A stretch of DNA of 64,000 nt from Saccharopolyspora galaxeae (GTDB taxonomy: Bacteria > Actinomycetota > Actinomycetes > Mycobacteriales > Pseudonocardiaceae). How positions within the stretch are numbered: the first letter of the stretch is position 1; the number at the start of each line of letters is the position of its first letter. The notes below the pieces were generated by a model. That model was given only the letters and a program-made list of their open reading frames with translations. It did not search any database and had not been told where the DNA came from. Below, piece by piece: positions 50,095 through 58,787 of this stretch. A program made the translations under genes and the position numbers. Location: contig NZ_JADDUE010000010.1 of the NCBI RefSeq assembly GCF_016526145.1, forward strand, positions 1 to 64,000. Reading direction: 5' to 3'.

Positions 50095-50227
50095 AATTTT
50101 GCGTTCGGCCGCGTCAGCCGCGGAAATGCCGTGGTGGTGCCGGTTTCGCGCGAATTCGCCCGAGCCGCCGAGCCGCTGTGCCGCCGATGTCCGTCCTCAT
50201 CGGACAAGGGTTTTCCCTCGGTTTCGG

Positions 50228-51205
50228 CTAGCGGTGTTGCGCCGCCGCGGACAGATCCGGCACGACGTTGTCGATCAGGTGCGGAATCGCCAGCACACCG
50301 GGTTCGCGCAACGCCAGCCAGGAATCCGCGAGCACCGGCAGGTAACCGCCGCGCCGCACCACGTTCAGATTCCGGAAAACCGGGGAACTCTCCAGCTGCG
50401 GGCGCAGGGCCGGATCCGGGTAGGAAGTCAGCAGCACGTCGGTGTCCACTCGGTGCAGGCTTTCCGCGCTCAGCTGAGCGGAGAATCCTTTGCCCGGAAG
50501 ATGTTGTGCGGCCGAGGCGAACCGCATTCCGAATTGTGCGAGTGTGCGGGCTGTGACGTCGCGCGGTGTGCGGATCACGCCGAGCCCGCCCGGGCTGTGC
50601 GCGAGCGTGATCGCGAACTCCGCGCCTGCCAACTGCGGGTGCGCCGCCGAAGCATCCCGCATTCGGCGCTCCACATCGGACACCAGGTCGTCCGCTCGGG
50701 CGGATTCGCCCAACGCTGCGCCGACCTGCCGCGTGGTGGCCTGCCAAGGTTCCTCGTCCGGCGCGGTTTCGAATGCCGTGGTCGGCGCGATCGCCGACAG
50801 CGCCGGGTATTCGCGGTCGATGTAGTAGTCGCTGCCCGCCAGGATCAGGTCCGGGTGCAAAGCGGCGATGGCTTCGGCCGAATATCCCTCGGAGGTCGGC
50901 CGCAGCGTCGTGGGGTGCCAGTCGGGACGCCGCTGCCACGGCGGCAATTCCGCCGACAACGGCAGTCCCACCCCTACTGGTCGCACGCCCAGCGCCAGCG
51001 CCGCGTCCACGTCGGCAGGACCGAGCGCGACCACTCGCGCCGGATGTCGCGGCACGAACGCCGTGCCTAGCCGATGCGCCACCGGAGTCCGCGGCTCGGC
51101 GGGCGGCGGAGCGGTCCCCGCGCACCCGCCGAGCAGGACCAGCAGCAGCAACACCGCCGCCACGCGTTTCGTCCCGGAGGGCTGAGCACGTCCCGCAGCG
51201 ATCAC
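50228..51205 (-). CDS. Iron-siderophore ABC transporter substrate-binding lipoprotein (orphan)
   Basis: 325 residues. A type II signal peptide ends in the lipobox LLGGCAG near residue 27. The class III binding-protein fold follows: RVVALGPADVDAALALGVRPVGVG, AIAALHPDLILAGSDYYIDREYPALSAIAPT and a long backbone helix around 150-180. It should bind a ferric siderophore at the outer membrane face. No permease or ATPase genes are adjacent. GTG at 51205 lies only eight bases from a TAGCCT -10-like element, so the mRNA may be leaderless. An iron box overlaps that promoter. Confidence 0.87.
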   Translation of the reverse strand: MIAAGRAQPSGTKRVAAVLLLLVLLGGCAGTAPPPAEPRTPVAHRLGTAFVPRHPARVVALGPADVDAALALGVRPVGVGLPLSAELPPWQRRPDWHPTTLRPTSEGYSAEAIAALHPDLILAGSDYYIDREYPALSAIAPTTAFETAPDEEPWQATTRQVGAALGESARADDLVSDVERRMRDASAAHPQLAGAEFAITLAHSPGGLGVIRTPRDVTARTLAQFGMRFASAAQHLPGKGFSAQLSAESLHRVDTDVLLTSYPDPALRPQLESSPVFRNLNVVRRGGYLPVLADSWLALREPGVLAIPHLIDNVVPDLSAAAQHR

Positions 51206-51208
51206 GCG

Positions 51209-51227
51209 AGTAAGGCTACCCTTGCTC
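51209..51227 (-). promoter_or_regulatory. Iron box (DtxR/IdeR/DmdR type)
   Basis: AGTAAGGCTACCCTTGCTC is close to the actinobacterial iron-repressor consensus, core TAGGCTAACCT. It covers the likely -10 of the siderophore-binding lipoprotein gene, so transcription should be blocked when iron is sufficient. Confidence 0.7.
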
Positions 51228-51331
51228 GCGGCTCGGTCGGGAGCGCCGGATTCCGGCCGAGCGGGCTCGTGCCGGTTGCTCGGTCGGAAAACCGCAGCGC
51301 GGAGCCGCGCGCGATCTCCGGTCGGGAATCC

Positions 51332-51772
51332 TCAGTCCTGCACCGGTTCCAGCACGAACACCGGGATGACCCGGTCGGTCTTGGTCTGGTACTCGGCGTA
51401 CTGCGGGAACGTCTCCACGGCCCGATCCCACCAGCGGGCGCGCTCGTCGCCTTCGGCCAGGTGCGCGCGGTACTCCCGCACATCGGCACCGTCCTGCAGC
51501 CGGACCAGTGGGTTCGCGCGCAGGTTGTGGTACCAGTTCGGGTTCTTCGGGGAGCCGCCGAGCGAGGCCACCGCGGCGTACCGCTCGCCGTCGCTCACCC
51601 GGATCACCGGTGACTTGCGGACCGCCCCGCTCTTGGCTCCCTCGGTGGTCAGCACCACGCACGGGTACCCGTTGATCGTGCGGCCCTCCGCGCCGCCGGT
51701 GGCCTCGTAGCGGGAGACCTGGTCGGCCACCCAGTCGAACGTGCTGGGAGCGTATTCGCCTTGGAAGGACAT
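51332..51772 (-). CDS. Deazaflavin-dependent nitroreductase-family oxidoreductase (DDN-like)
   Basis: 146 residues. TINGYPCVVLTTEGAKSGAVRKSPVIRVSDGERYAAVASLGGSPKNPNWYHNLRANPLV (read in blocks) is the signature of the F420-dependent DDN family, with the conserved TxGAKSG and NPxWYHNLxANP motifs. Members reduce quinones and nitro compounds with F420H2. GGAGGAAA precedes the ATG at 51772. It is divergent from the PadR gene across 270 bp. The frame is open to 51994 but has no homology there. Confidence 0.87.
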   Translation of the reverse strand: MSFQGEYAPSTFDWVADQVSRYEATGGAEGRTINGYPCVVLTTEGAKSGAVRKSPVIRVSDGERYAAVASLGGSPKNPNWYHNLRANPLVRLQDGADVREYRAHLAEGDERARWWDRAVETFPQYAEYQTKTDRVIPVFVLEPVQD

Positions 51773-52042
51773 GCGGTTTCCTCCTGCCGATCGGTAGTGC
51801 CCGCGCAGCGGGTCCACAACCGGCAACGCCTGCGGGGCTGCGAACAATCCCGGCACGTCGGCGCGGTCCGGGACGGCGGGCCGAATTCTTTCGGCATCCA
51901 TTGTGGACGGAACTGGTGCCGCGCGGAACGCACCGCCTTCGGCGAGTCGGCCCGAATGCGGAGCCGATCTCGCGGGGGTCGTCGGCCGCGCCACGTTTCC
52001 GGGAATTGATCTTGGTCGACGGTCACCGAATCATAGGTTACT

Positions 52043-52585
52043 GTGACACATGTGTGGATAGACGTCCTCCTGCTGGCGAATCTGGCCGAACAGCCGTGCC
52101 ACGGATACGAACTCCGCAGGAGGGTCGAGCACAGCACCGGCTACGCCCTGTCCAACAACTCGCTGTACCCGGCGCTGCGACGATTCACCGAAGCCGGGGC
52201 CGTCACGCGCACCCAGGAGCCGCAAGAGGGCCGTCCGCCCCGGCACGTCTACGAACTCACCGACGTAGGCCGGGAATTGCTGCACGACATGCTCGCCGAC
52301 CTGCCCGAGGAACTCGCGCGGGACGAGCCGGAGTTCATGTCGCGGCTGGCGTTCTTCGACTGGCTCACCCCGGACGAACGGCTGCGCGTGCTCGACGCGC
52401 GCCGCAGCGCCTTGAAGAACCGCCGCGAGCGGATCGCCGCGTTCTGCGCGCAGGCCGAGCCGGGCGGCTGGAGCCACGAGGCGCTGCGCGAGACGAGCCG
52501 CCGCATCCACGCCGAACTCGACTGGCTCGACCAGGTGCGCACCGGCGCGCCTGATGGTCCACCGCGAAAAGAGGAGATCGGATGA
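52043..52585 (+). CDS. PadR-family transcriptional regulator
   Basis: 180 residues. Winged helix with [48 protein letters not shown] in blocks, typical PadR, and a C-terminal helical domain containing [31 protein letters not shown] at 52043 lies shortly after TAGGTT, so the transcript may be leaderless. A 10-bp palindrome ACACATGTGT at 52046-52055 overlaps the start. The stop overlaps the P450 start as ATGA, so regulator and P450 are one operon. Confidence 0.87.
   Translation: MTHVWIDVLLLANLAEQPCHGYELRRRVEHSTGYALSNNSLYPALRRFTEAGAVTRTQEPQEGRPPRHVYELTDVGRELLHDMLADLPEELARDEPEFMSRLAFFDWLTPDERLRVLDARRSALKNRRERIAAFCAQAEPGGWSHEALRETSRRIHAELDWLDQVRTGAPDGPPRKEEIG
52046..52055. promoter_or_regulatory. 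Palindrome at the PadR start, possible autoregulatory site
   Basis: ACACATGTGT is a perfect 10-bp palindrome three bases inside the GTG start. PadR proteins often bind ATGT/ACAT half-sites at their own promoters. Confidence 0.45.
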
Positions 52586-53793
52586 CCGCGCCCGCCCTGC
52601 CGCAGCTACCTTTCGACCGTCCGAACGTGCTGGAACTGGCCCCGCTCTACGACGTGCTGCGGCGGCAGGCGCCGATCTCCCGGGTGCGCACGCCCGCCGG
52701 TGATCAAGCGTGGCTGGTGACCTCCTACGACGAGGCTCGGGTGCTGTTCGCCGACCCGCGGTTCGGCCGCTCGCACCCGGCGCCGGAGCGGGCCGCGCGG
52801 ATCTCGAACGCCGCGATCATCAACGGGCCCACCGCCGACTACGACACCGAACGCGCCGAGCACACCCGGATGCGCAAGCTGCTCACGCCCGCGTTCTCCG
52901 CGAAGCGGATGCGGCTGCTGACCGATCACGTGCGGGAGATCGTGGACGAGCGCCTCGATGCGTTGCAGGCGGCGCACGACCGGGCACCGGGTGAACCGGT
53001 GGACCTGCACGAGCACCTGTCGTTCCCGCTGCCGGTCCGGGTGATCTGCGGCCTGCTCGGGGTGCCGTTCGCCGACCGCGAGTACTTCCACGGCCTGTCG
53101 GACCGGATGAACCGGATGAGTTCCGGTGACGACCCGCAGGACGCTGCGGAGGAGTTCCGCGCCTACATGGGCAGGCTCGCCGAGGCCAAGCGCGCCGAAC
53201 CGGGCGAGGACGTGGTCTCCGACCTCGTGGCCGCGCAGCGGGACGACCCGGACTTCGACGACGCGGAGATGACGAAACTGGCCCGCGGGCTGCTGTTCGC
53301 CGGGCACGAGACCACGGTCAACCAGATCGACATCGGTGTGCTGATGCTGCTGACCGATCCGGCGCGGCGGGATGCGTTCGCCGCCGACCCGGAAGGTCTG
53401 GTGCAGCAGACCGTGGAGGAGATGCTGCGGTTGTCCGCGCCGGGTGGGCTCGGCCTGCTGCGGTACGCGCACGAGGACGTCGAGATCGGCGGTGTGACGA
53501 TCGAGACCGGTGACGCGGTGGTGATCTCGCAGGCCGCGGCGAACCGGGACGCGGCGGTGTTCGCGGACGCGGAGGACTTCGACCCGTCGCGGCGGCCCAA
53601 CACGCACCTGGCCTTCGGGCACGGCGCGCACTTCTGCATCGGTGCGAGCCTGGCCCGCACCGAGCTGCGGGTGGTGTTCACCGCGCTGTTCCAGCGCTTC
53701 CCGCAGCTGCGCCTCGGCGTCGGGCTGGACGAACTGGTGGTGCGCAGCGACCGCGTCACCGGGGGAGTCGAGGGGCTGCCCGTCACCTGGTGA
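52582..53793 (+). CDS. Cytochrome P450
   Basis: 403 residues, soluble bacterial class I P450. The I-helix oxygen motif is A240-GHETT, the ExxR motif lies in [11 protein letters not shown], and the heme-thiolate Cys352 is in [32 protein letters not shown] is the C-helix block. It hydroxylates an unknown hydrophobic substrate using ferredoxin electrons. It is coupled to the upstream PadR regulator, suggesting induction by a phenolic or xenobiotic ligand. No ferredoxin gene is adjacent. A 51-bp repeat lies 15 bases after the stop. Confidence 0.92.
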   Translation: MTAPALPQLPFDRPNVLELAPLYDVLRRQAPISRVRTPAGDQAWLVTSYDEARVLFADPRFGRSHPAPERAARISNAAIINGPTADYDTERAEHTRMRKLLTPAFSAKRMRLLTDHVREIVDERLDALQAAHDRAPGEPVDLHEHLSFPLPVRVICGLLGVPFADREYFHGLSDRMNRMSSGDDPQDAAEEFRAYMGRLAEAKRAEPGEDVVSDLVAAQRDDPDFDDAEMTKLARGLLFAGHETTVNQIDIGVLMLLTDPARRDAFAADPEGLVQQTVEEMLRLSAPGGLGLLRYAHEDVEIGGVTIETGDAVVISQAAANRDAAVFADAEDFDPSRRPNTHLAFGHGAHFCIGASLARTELRVVFTALFQRFPQLRLGVGLDELVVRSDRVTGGVEGLPVTW

Positions 53794-53808
53794 GCGCTGA
53801 ACCCAGCT

Positions 53809-53859
53809 GAGCGAACGGACCGCTCGTCCCAATAGATTGGACGAACGGTCCGTTCGCTC
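53809..53859 (+). repeat. 51-bp hairpin repeat, copy 7
   Basis: It begins GAGCGAACGG and ends CCGTTCGCTC, so both arm ends carry compensating changes that keep pairing. The core is CCCAATAGATTGG. It fills the gap between the convergent P450 and transketolase genes and ends one base before the transketolase stop. Confidence 0.9.
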
Positions 53860-53860
53860 G

Positions 53861-54853
53861 TCAGCCGAGTTCGGTGAGCACCCGGTCGACGATGGTGTTG
53901 CGGGCGAGTCCGTAGCGTTCGTGCAACGTGGGCAGTGCGCCCGCGTCCAGGAACTCGTCCGGCAGCGAGATCGGTGCGACCCGGGTGCCGCGGCCGGCTT
54001 TGACCAGCTCGGCGGCCAGCGTCTCGAACAGCCCGCCGACCACGGTGTGGTTCTCCAGCGTGACCACCAGCCGGTCGCCTGCGGCTTCGGCTAGCACGGT
54101 CTCGGTGTCGAACGGTTTGATCGTGGGGCTGTGCACCACCGCGACGTCGACGTTGTGCGCGGCCAGGTCCTCGGCTGCCTGCAGCGCGCGCATCGTCATC
54201 AGTCCACTCGAGACGAATACGACGTCGTTGCCGCCGCGCAGCACGGAAGCCTTGCCCAGCTGGAAGGTGTGGTCGTACTCGTCGAGCACGGTCGGCACCT
54301 TGCCGCGCAACAGCCGCAGGTACGTAGGTCCCTGCGATGCGGCCAGTTGCGGTAACGCCTGCTCGATGTCCACCGAGTCGCATGGGTCCACAATGGTCAG
54401 ATTCGGCATCCCGCGGAAGATCGCGATGTCCTCGGTGGCCTGGTGGCTCGGGCCGTATCCGGTGGTAAGGCCGGGCAGGCCGCCGACGATGTTCACGTTC
54501 AGGTTCGGCTCGGCGATGTCCAGGCACAGGAAGTCGTACGCGCGCCGGGACGCGAACACGCTGTAGGTGGAGGCGAACGGCACCAGGCCGACCTCGGCCA
54601 TCCCGGCGGCCGTGCCGAAAAGCAGCTGTTCGGCCATGCCCATCTGGAAGTAGCGGTCCGGGTGGGCCTCTGCGAACACGTGCATGTCGGTGTACTTGCC
54701 CAGGTCGGCGGTGAGCCCGACGATCCGCTGGTCGCGCTCGGCCGCGGCGGCCAGCGCGTGGCCGAACGGCGCCGGAGCGGTGCGCTGGTCGGCATCGGCG
54801 AACGACGCGATCATCGCCGAGGTGGTGAGGCGCTTCTTGGTGGGCGTGCTCAT
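53861..54853 (-). CDS. Transketolase, C-terminal subunit
   Basis: 330 residues, the pyrimidine-binding and C-terminal domains of a split transketolase. IVGLTADLGKYTDMHVFAEAHPDRYFQMGMAEQLLFGTAAGMA carries the conserved catalytic Glu (MAEQ). PGLTTGYGPSHQATEDIAIFRGMPNLTIVDPCD and VVTLENHTVVGGLFETLAAELV are family blocks. The ATG overlaps the N-terminal subunit stop (ATGA), so the two are made in equal amounts. Together they form a ThDP-dependent ketol transferase. Small split transketolases often serve specialised sugar or antibiotic pathways; the role here is open. Confidence 0.88.
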   Translation of the reverse strand: MSTPTKKRLTTSAMIASFADADQRTAPAPFGHALAAAAERDQRIVGLTADLGKYTDMHVFAEAHPDRYFQMGMAEQLLFGTAAGMAEVGLVPFASTYSVFASRRAYDFLCLDIAEPNLNVNIVGGLPGLTTGYGPSHQATEDIAIFRGMPNLTIVDPCDSVDIEQALPQLAASQGPTYLRLLRGKVPTVLDEYDHTFQLGKASVLRGGNDVVFVSSGLMTMRALQAAEDLAAHNVDVAVVHSPTIKPFDTETVLAEAAGDRLVVTLENHTVVGGLFETLAAELVKAGRGTRVAPISLPDEFLDAGALPTLHERYGLARNTIVDRVLTELG

Positions 54854-55737
54854 CGTGTCGTCGCTCCTTCGCCGTCGGTCAGCTGCTCGCGGCACTGTTG
54901 CCACTCGTGCTCGTCGATGCGCATGAAGTGCGCCTTCTCGCGGGTTTCCAGCAACGGGACGCCGCGTCCGATCCGCGTGTCGCAGAGGATCACCGACGGC
55001 CGCCCGCGCGAACTCGCCTGCTCCGCGGCGGCGTCGAACGCGGCAAGCAGCGCTTCGACGTCGTTGCCGTCCACGCGCTGGGTGAACCAGCCGCAGGCGG
55101 CCCACTTCTGCTCGGCGGGTTCGATGCCGAGCACGCCGGCGGTCTTCCCGTCGGCTTGCAGCGCGTTCATGTCCACCATCGCGGTCAGCGCGCCGAGTTC
55201 GTGGTGCGCGGCACCCATGGCGGCTTCCCAAGTGGAGCCCTCGTTCAGCTCCCCGTCGGAGAGGAAGTTGAACACCCGGGCCGGGTTGTCCTGGTGCCGC
55301 AGCCCGAGCGCCATCCCGACGGCCACGGTCAGCCCGTGCCCGAGGGAGCCGCCGGAGATCTCCATTCCGGGCGTGTAGGTCGCCATCCCGGACATCGGCA
55401 GCCGCGAGCCGTCCGAGCCGTAGGTCTCCAGTTCGTCCACCGGAACGGTTCCCACCTCGGCCAGCGCGGCGTACAGCGCGATCGCGTAATGCCCGGTGGA
55501 CAGCAAGAAACGGTCGCGTTCGGACCAATGTGGATCGTCGGCTCGCAGCCGGAGCTGGTCGACGTAGCTGACCGCGAGCATGTCGGCGACGCCGAGCGCT
55601 TGGCCGACGTAGCCCTGCCCTTGCGCCTCGCCCATGTTGAGGATGTGGTGGCGCATCCGGTATGCGGCGGCGCGCACCCGCGCGGCCCGTTCCGCGAGTT
55701 CCGGACTCGCGGTAAGCGGCTGGTCCACTGTGGTCAT
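54850..55737 (-). CDS. Transketolase, N-terminal subunit
   Basis: 295 residues, the ThDP-pyrophosphate-binding half. YRMRHHILNMGEAQGQGYVGQALGVADML, STGHYAIALYAALAEVG and PGMEISGGSLGHGLTVAVGMALG are standard blocks. The metal/ThDP motif reads FLSDGELNEGSTWEAAMGA, with Ser in place of the first Gly of GDG. GAGGAAGGA precedes the ATG at 55737. A GntR regulator gene lies 121 bp upstream on the same strand, so the unit is GntR-tktN-tktC. Confidence 0.88.
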   Translation of the reverse strand: MTTVDQPLTASPELAERAARVRAAAYRMRHHILNMGEAQGQGYVGQALGVADMLAVSYVDQLRLRADDPHWSERDRFLLSTGHYAIALYAALAEVGTVPVDELETYGSDGSRLPMSGMATYTPGMEISGGSLGHGLTVAVGMALGLRHQDNPARVFNFLSDGELNEGSTWEAAMGAAHHELGALTAMVDMNALQADGKTAGVLGIEPAEQKWAACGWFTQRVDGNDVEALLAAFDAAAEQASSRGRPSVILCDTRIGRGVPLLETREKAHFMRIDEHEWQQCREQLTDGEGATTR

Positions 55738-55858
55738 GGTATTCCTTCCTCTTGTAGCGGAGTCGGAATTCGTTGCAGCGAGGCCGCAATCGGCGACCGG
55801 TCCGAATCCGGGCAGCACGACGCGGCGCGCCGTGCGGGCGCGGGGGAGTTCGCCGCTG

Positions 55859-56554
55859 TCAGCGGCCGGTCAGCGAGGACCACACCTCGAAATGGCGTCG
55901 CATGGCCGTTCGGGCGCCTTCGCCGTCGCGTTCCGAAACCGCGTCGACGATTCCGTAGTGGACGGTGTCGATGGCCCGGGTCTGGCCCGCTTTCAGGGTT
56001 TCCTGGCGGACCGCGGTGTGCCTGCGCTCGACCACCTCGTCGCGCAGCACGTGACCGAGCCCGTCGTGCAGCATCGTGAAGATCGGGTTGTCCACAATGA
56101 CGAACAGGTGCCGGTGGAACTCCAGGTCCGCCTCCAGCGCCCGGTCGTCCGCACCGGCGGCGCTTGCCTGCACCATTTCGTCGACCAGACCGCGCAGCGT
56201 GTCGACGTCGTCGGCGGTGGCCTGCCGGGCGGCGGCCTCGGACATCGAGATCTCCAGCATTTCCCGGGCGGCGCGGAACTGGCCACCGCCGAGCTGGCCG
56301 AGTTCGCTGGAGAGGTCGAAGTACAGCTGCAGGAAGCTCGCGTCCGGCACGCCCAGGTAGGAGCCGCGGCCCTGGGTCCTGGTCAGGAACCCCATCGTCT
56401 CCAGCATGGACAGCTGTTCGCGCAGCGAGCCGCGGCTGATCTCCAGCGAGTCCACCAGCTCCCGCTCGGTCGGCAGCCGCAGGTTGCCGGTGCCGGGCTC
56501 CTGGTTCGCCTGCTCGGCGAGGCTGCGCACCAGATACGCGAGATCGACTCCCAC
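55859..56554 (-). CDS. GntR-family regulator (FadR subfamily)
   Basis: 231 residues. Winged helix LRLPTERELVDSLEISRGSLREQLSMLETMGFLTRTQGRGSYLG (about 25-68, blocks) and an FCD ligand domain with EADLEFHRHLFVIVDNPIFTMLHDGL and ARTAMRRHFEVW. The His/Asp pattern (DLEFHRHLF plus late H residues) fits metal-dependent sugar-acid or organic-acid sensing. It lies directly upstream of the split transketolase. A TTGGTAGGACCAA site precedes its start, matching the FadR-type consensus. Autoregulation plus control of the transketolase is likely. Confidence 0.87.
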   Translation of the reverse strand: MGVDLAYLVRSLAEQANQEPGTGNLRLPTERELVDSLEISRGSLREQLSMLETMGFLTRTQGRGSYLGVPDASFLQLYFDLSSELGQLGGGQFRAAREMLEISMSEAAARQATADDVDTLRGLVDEMVQASAAGADDRALEADLEFHRHLFVIVDNPIFTMLHDGLGHVLRDEVVERRHTAVRQETLKAGQTRAIDTVHYGIVDAVSERDGEGARTAMRRHFEVWSSLTGR

Positions 56555-56573
56555 CGGAACCTCCCAGGCCGAC

Positions 56574-56586
56574 TTGGTAGGACCAA
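56574..56586. promoter_or_regulatory. FadR-type GntR operator
   Basis: TTGGTAGGACCAA has five-base arms and contains TGGTAGGACCA, which fits the TNGTNNNACNA consensus of FadR-subfamily regulators. It lies 20 bp upstream of the GntR start, where it could block transcription of the GntR-transketolase unit. Confidence 0.72.
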
Positions 56587-56700
56587 TGCCGAAAACCTAG
56601 TTACCAGCCTGAGCGCCTGTCAACGCTTTGGTTAAACCTTTTCGTTCCCGGTCCGGACGACGACACGCCCGGCGCTCACCCGGACGGAGCGGACCGCGTG

Positions 56701-56746
56701 GAGCGAAGGACTCCTTCTACCGAACGGGCGACGAGGTCCTTCACTC
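56701..56746. repeat. 46-bp variant hairpin repeat carrying a stop codon
   Basis: It begins GAGCGAAGGAC and ends GTCCTTCACTC, giving an 11-bp stem with one mismatch. Architecture and ends resemble the 51-bp family (GAGYGAA.../...TTCACTC), but the core differs. On the minus strand its GAGTGA end supplies the last Glu codon and TGA stop of the lactate-monooxygenase-like gene. Confidence 0.7.
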
Positions 56747-58036
56747 CGAACCGGTGGGGGTGCGGCGCAGCGCGTCCGGGGTGAGGGAAGCGGGGGAGGT
56801 GTGGCCGCTGAGGCCGAGGGTCAGGTCGAACTCGGCGACTATGTCGGCGACCGCGTCGTGTGCGCCGTCCGCGCCGTTGACGGCGAGCCCGTACAGGTAG
56901 GGCCTGCCGACGGCGACCGCATCGGCACCCAGCGCGAGTGCTTTGAACACGTCGGCGCCGCCGCGGATGCCGCTGTCGAACAGCACCGTGAGCGCATCAC
57001 CGACGACGGGCGCGATCTCGGCGAGCGCGTCCAGCGCGGCGATCGAGCCGTCCACCTGCCGCCCGCCGTGGTTGGACACCACGATTCCGTCCACTCCGGA
57101 GTCGGCCGCGCGCCGCGCGTCGTCCGGGTGCAGCACGCCCTTGAGCACGATTGGCAAGTCGGTGCGGTCCCGCAGCGTGGCGATGTCCGACCAGCCCAGG
57201 GACGGCCGCGAGTAGGTGTCCAAAAAGGTCTGAACTGCCGCCCGCGGTTCCGGTGAACGCAGATTTCCCAGCAGCGAGCCGGGAAAACGACGACTCATCG
57301 ACAGCAATGCGCGGATAGCCGAGAGCGTGACCGAAACCGCTGAGCCACTGTCCTTTCCGGACTCGACCCGTTCGCGGATCATCTGCCGGAACCGCGGATC
57401 CGATGTGTACTGCGCGATCCCGCGTCCTTGGGCGAACGGCAGCGAACCGAGGTTGAGGTCCTGCGGCCGCCATCCGAGCAGCGTCGTGTCCAGCGTGACG
57501 ACGATCGCCTCGGCGCCGCAGCGCTTCGCCCGGTCCAGGAAGCTGTCGACCAGCTCCTCCTCGGTGCTCCAGTACAGCTGGAACCACCGCGGCGCGTCAC
57601 CCATGGCAGCGGCGCACTGCTCCATCGGTGTGCAAGCCTGGCTGGAGAACATATACGGCAGGCCGAGCCTTGCCGCGGCGGTGGCGATGCCGATGTCGGC
57701 GCTGGGATGCACCAGGTCCGCGGCGCCGATCGGGGCGAACAGGACCGGTGCGGGGATCCGGCGTCCGAACAGCTGCACGCTCAGGTCCCGCTCGGACACG
57801 TCGCGCAGCATCCGCGGCACGATCGACCACCGGTCGAAGGCGTCGCGGTTGGCGCGCATCGTCGCACCCGAGCCTGCGCCACCAGCGACGTAGGCCCAGC
57901 CCCGTGCCGTGGTCTTGCGCTTCGCGAGCCTGCTCAACGCGGCGAAGTCGGTGGGTACGGCCGGTCGTCGGCCGGAAACCCCGGCGCGGTAGATGGCCGA
58001 CTGCCGGTCGCGGCCGTAACCCTGCGCGTCGGACAT
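56741..58036 (-). CDS. FMN-dependent alpha-hydroxy-acid oxidase, lactate 2-monooxygenase-like
   Basis: 431 residues. GWAYVAGGAGSGATMRANRDAFDRWSIVPRMLRDVSERDLSVQLFG, APVLFAPIGAADLVHP, WFQLYWSTEEELVDSFLDRAKRCG and VTLDTTLLGWRPQDLN (blocks) follow Mycobacterium lactate 2-monooxygenase closely. The active-site block GVDGIVVSNHGGRQVDGS holds the catalytic His and substrate Arg. It oxidises lactate or another 2-hydroxy acid with O2. The ATG at 58036 follows GGAGGG about 11 bases upstream. The stop codon lies inside a hairpin repeat at 56701-56746. Confidence 0.86.
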   Translation of the reverse strand: MSDAQGYGRDRQSAIYRAGVSGRRPAVPTDFAALSRLAKRKTTARGWAYVAGGAGSGATMRANRDAFDRWSIVPRMLRDVSERDLSVQLFGRRIPAPVLFAPIGAADLVHPSADIGIATAAARLGLPYMFSSQACTPMEQCAAAMGDAPRWFQLYWSTEEELVDSFLDRAKRCGAEAIVVTLDTTLLGWRPQDLNLGSLPFAQGRGIAQYTSDPRFRQMIRERVESGKDSGSAVSVTLSAIRALLSMSRRFPGSLLGNLRSPEPRAAVQTFLDTYSRPSLGWSDIATLRDRTDLPIVLKGVLHPDDARRAADSGVDGIVVSNHGGRQVDGSIAALDALAEIAPVVGDALTVLFDSGIRGGADVFKALALGADAVAVGRPYLYGLAVNGADGAHDAVADIVAEFDLTLGLSGHTSPASLTPDALRRTPTGSE

Positions 58037-58127
58037 CTCCCAGCCCTCCCTGTCGATTTGCGGCACGACGATGTTCCGCTTTCGGGGTCCGATCATCGCC
58101 GCAGGAGCGCACCGCGTCCACACCGGG

Positions 58128-58754
58128 TCACCCGCCCGGCTCGCCGTACCAGCGCCACGAAGTCCGGCGCGGCAGCCCGGGCAGCTCGATCCGCCCGGTC
58201 GCCCACAACAGGCTCGGCCACGGCTCCGCTCCGGTGGACACGTCCGGGAACAACCGCTCCAGCACGAGCTCGCACAGCTCCGCGGGCGGATCCCAGTCGA
58301 GCCCGAGGCCGTGTGCCAGATCATCGGTGTGCACAAGGGTTTCCACGATTCCCATCGCTGCGAAACCGGCCGCGTCGGAGGCGCCGAAGATGTGGTGCGC
58401 GCGGACCTGCGGCGGCGTCGTGCGCACCATCGCGCTCAGCAGCGCCCCGCTCGCCTCGAGCGCCCGGAGGAGCCCGTCCGGTCCGGCACCGCGGTCGGCG
58501 TGCACGGCGTTCATCGGCCCGCCCGGGCGGCGTGCCGAGTACGAGAAGCCGATCAGGTCGTCCAGCGGGGGAGTCCGCGGGCCGAGCTGGGCCGCGTAGC
58601 CGAACAGGTCGTCGCCGAGGTGCTCGGCCGTCTCCCAGCAGTCCCATTCCAGCGCTCCGGCGGTTTCGCCCCAGGCGTCCGGCGGTGCCTGCCGCAGCAG
58701 GTCCACGGCGAGGTGCACGGCGCGGTCGAGGTGTTCAGCGGTGATGGTCGGCAT
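58128..58754 (-). CDS. Maleylpyruvate isomerase/DinB-fold (mycothiol-dependent type) protein
   Basis: 208 residues. The four-helix DinB/MDMPI pattern is visible: AVHLAVDLLRQAPPDAWGETAG and LEWDCWETAEHLGDDLFGYAAQ at the N-terminus. MGIVETLVHTDDLAHGLGLDWDPPAELCELVLERLFP in the middle contains the histidine of the metal site (ETLVHTDDLA). Such proteins catalyse thiol-dependent isomerisations or conjugations with mycothiol. Specific substrate is unknown. It lies between the lactate monooxygenase-like and MarR genes on the same strand (33 bp from MarR), so it may share the MarR transcript. Confidence 0.77.
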   Translation of the reverse strand: MPTITAEHLDRAVHLAVDLLRQAPPDAWGETAGALEWDCWETAEHLGDDLFGYAAQLGPRTPPLDDLIGFSYSARRPGGPMNAVHADRGAGPDGLLRALEASGALLSAMVRTTPPQVRAHHIFGASDAAGFAAMGIVETLVHTDDLAHGLGLDWDPPAELCELVLERLFPDVSTGAEPWPSLLWATGRIELPGLPRRTSWRWYGEPGG

Positions 58755-58787
58755 GGCACGAACCTTGGCACCGACCGCGCGCCCGGG

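Noticed and set aside
50188-50206. TGTCCG-N7-CGGACA as a terminator after the siderophore-binding gene
   Set aside because: The short 6-bp stem lacks a U-tract and is not clearly better than chance in GC-rich DNA.
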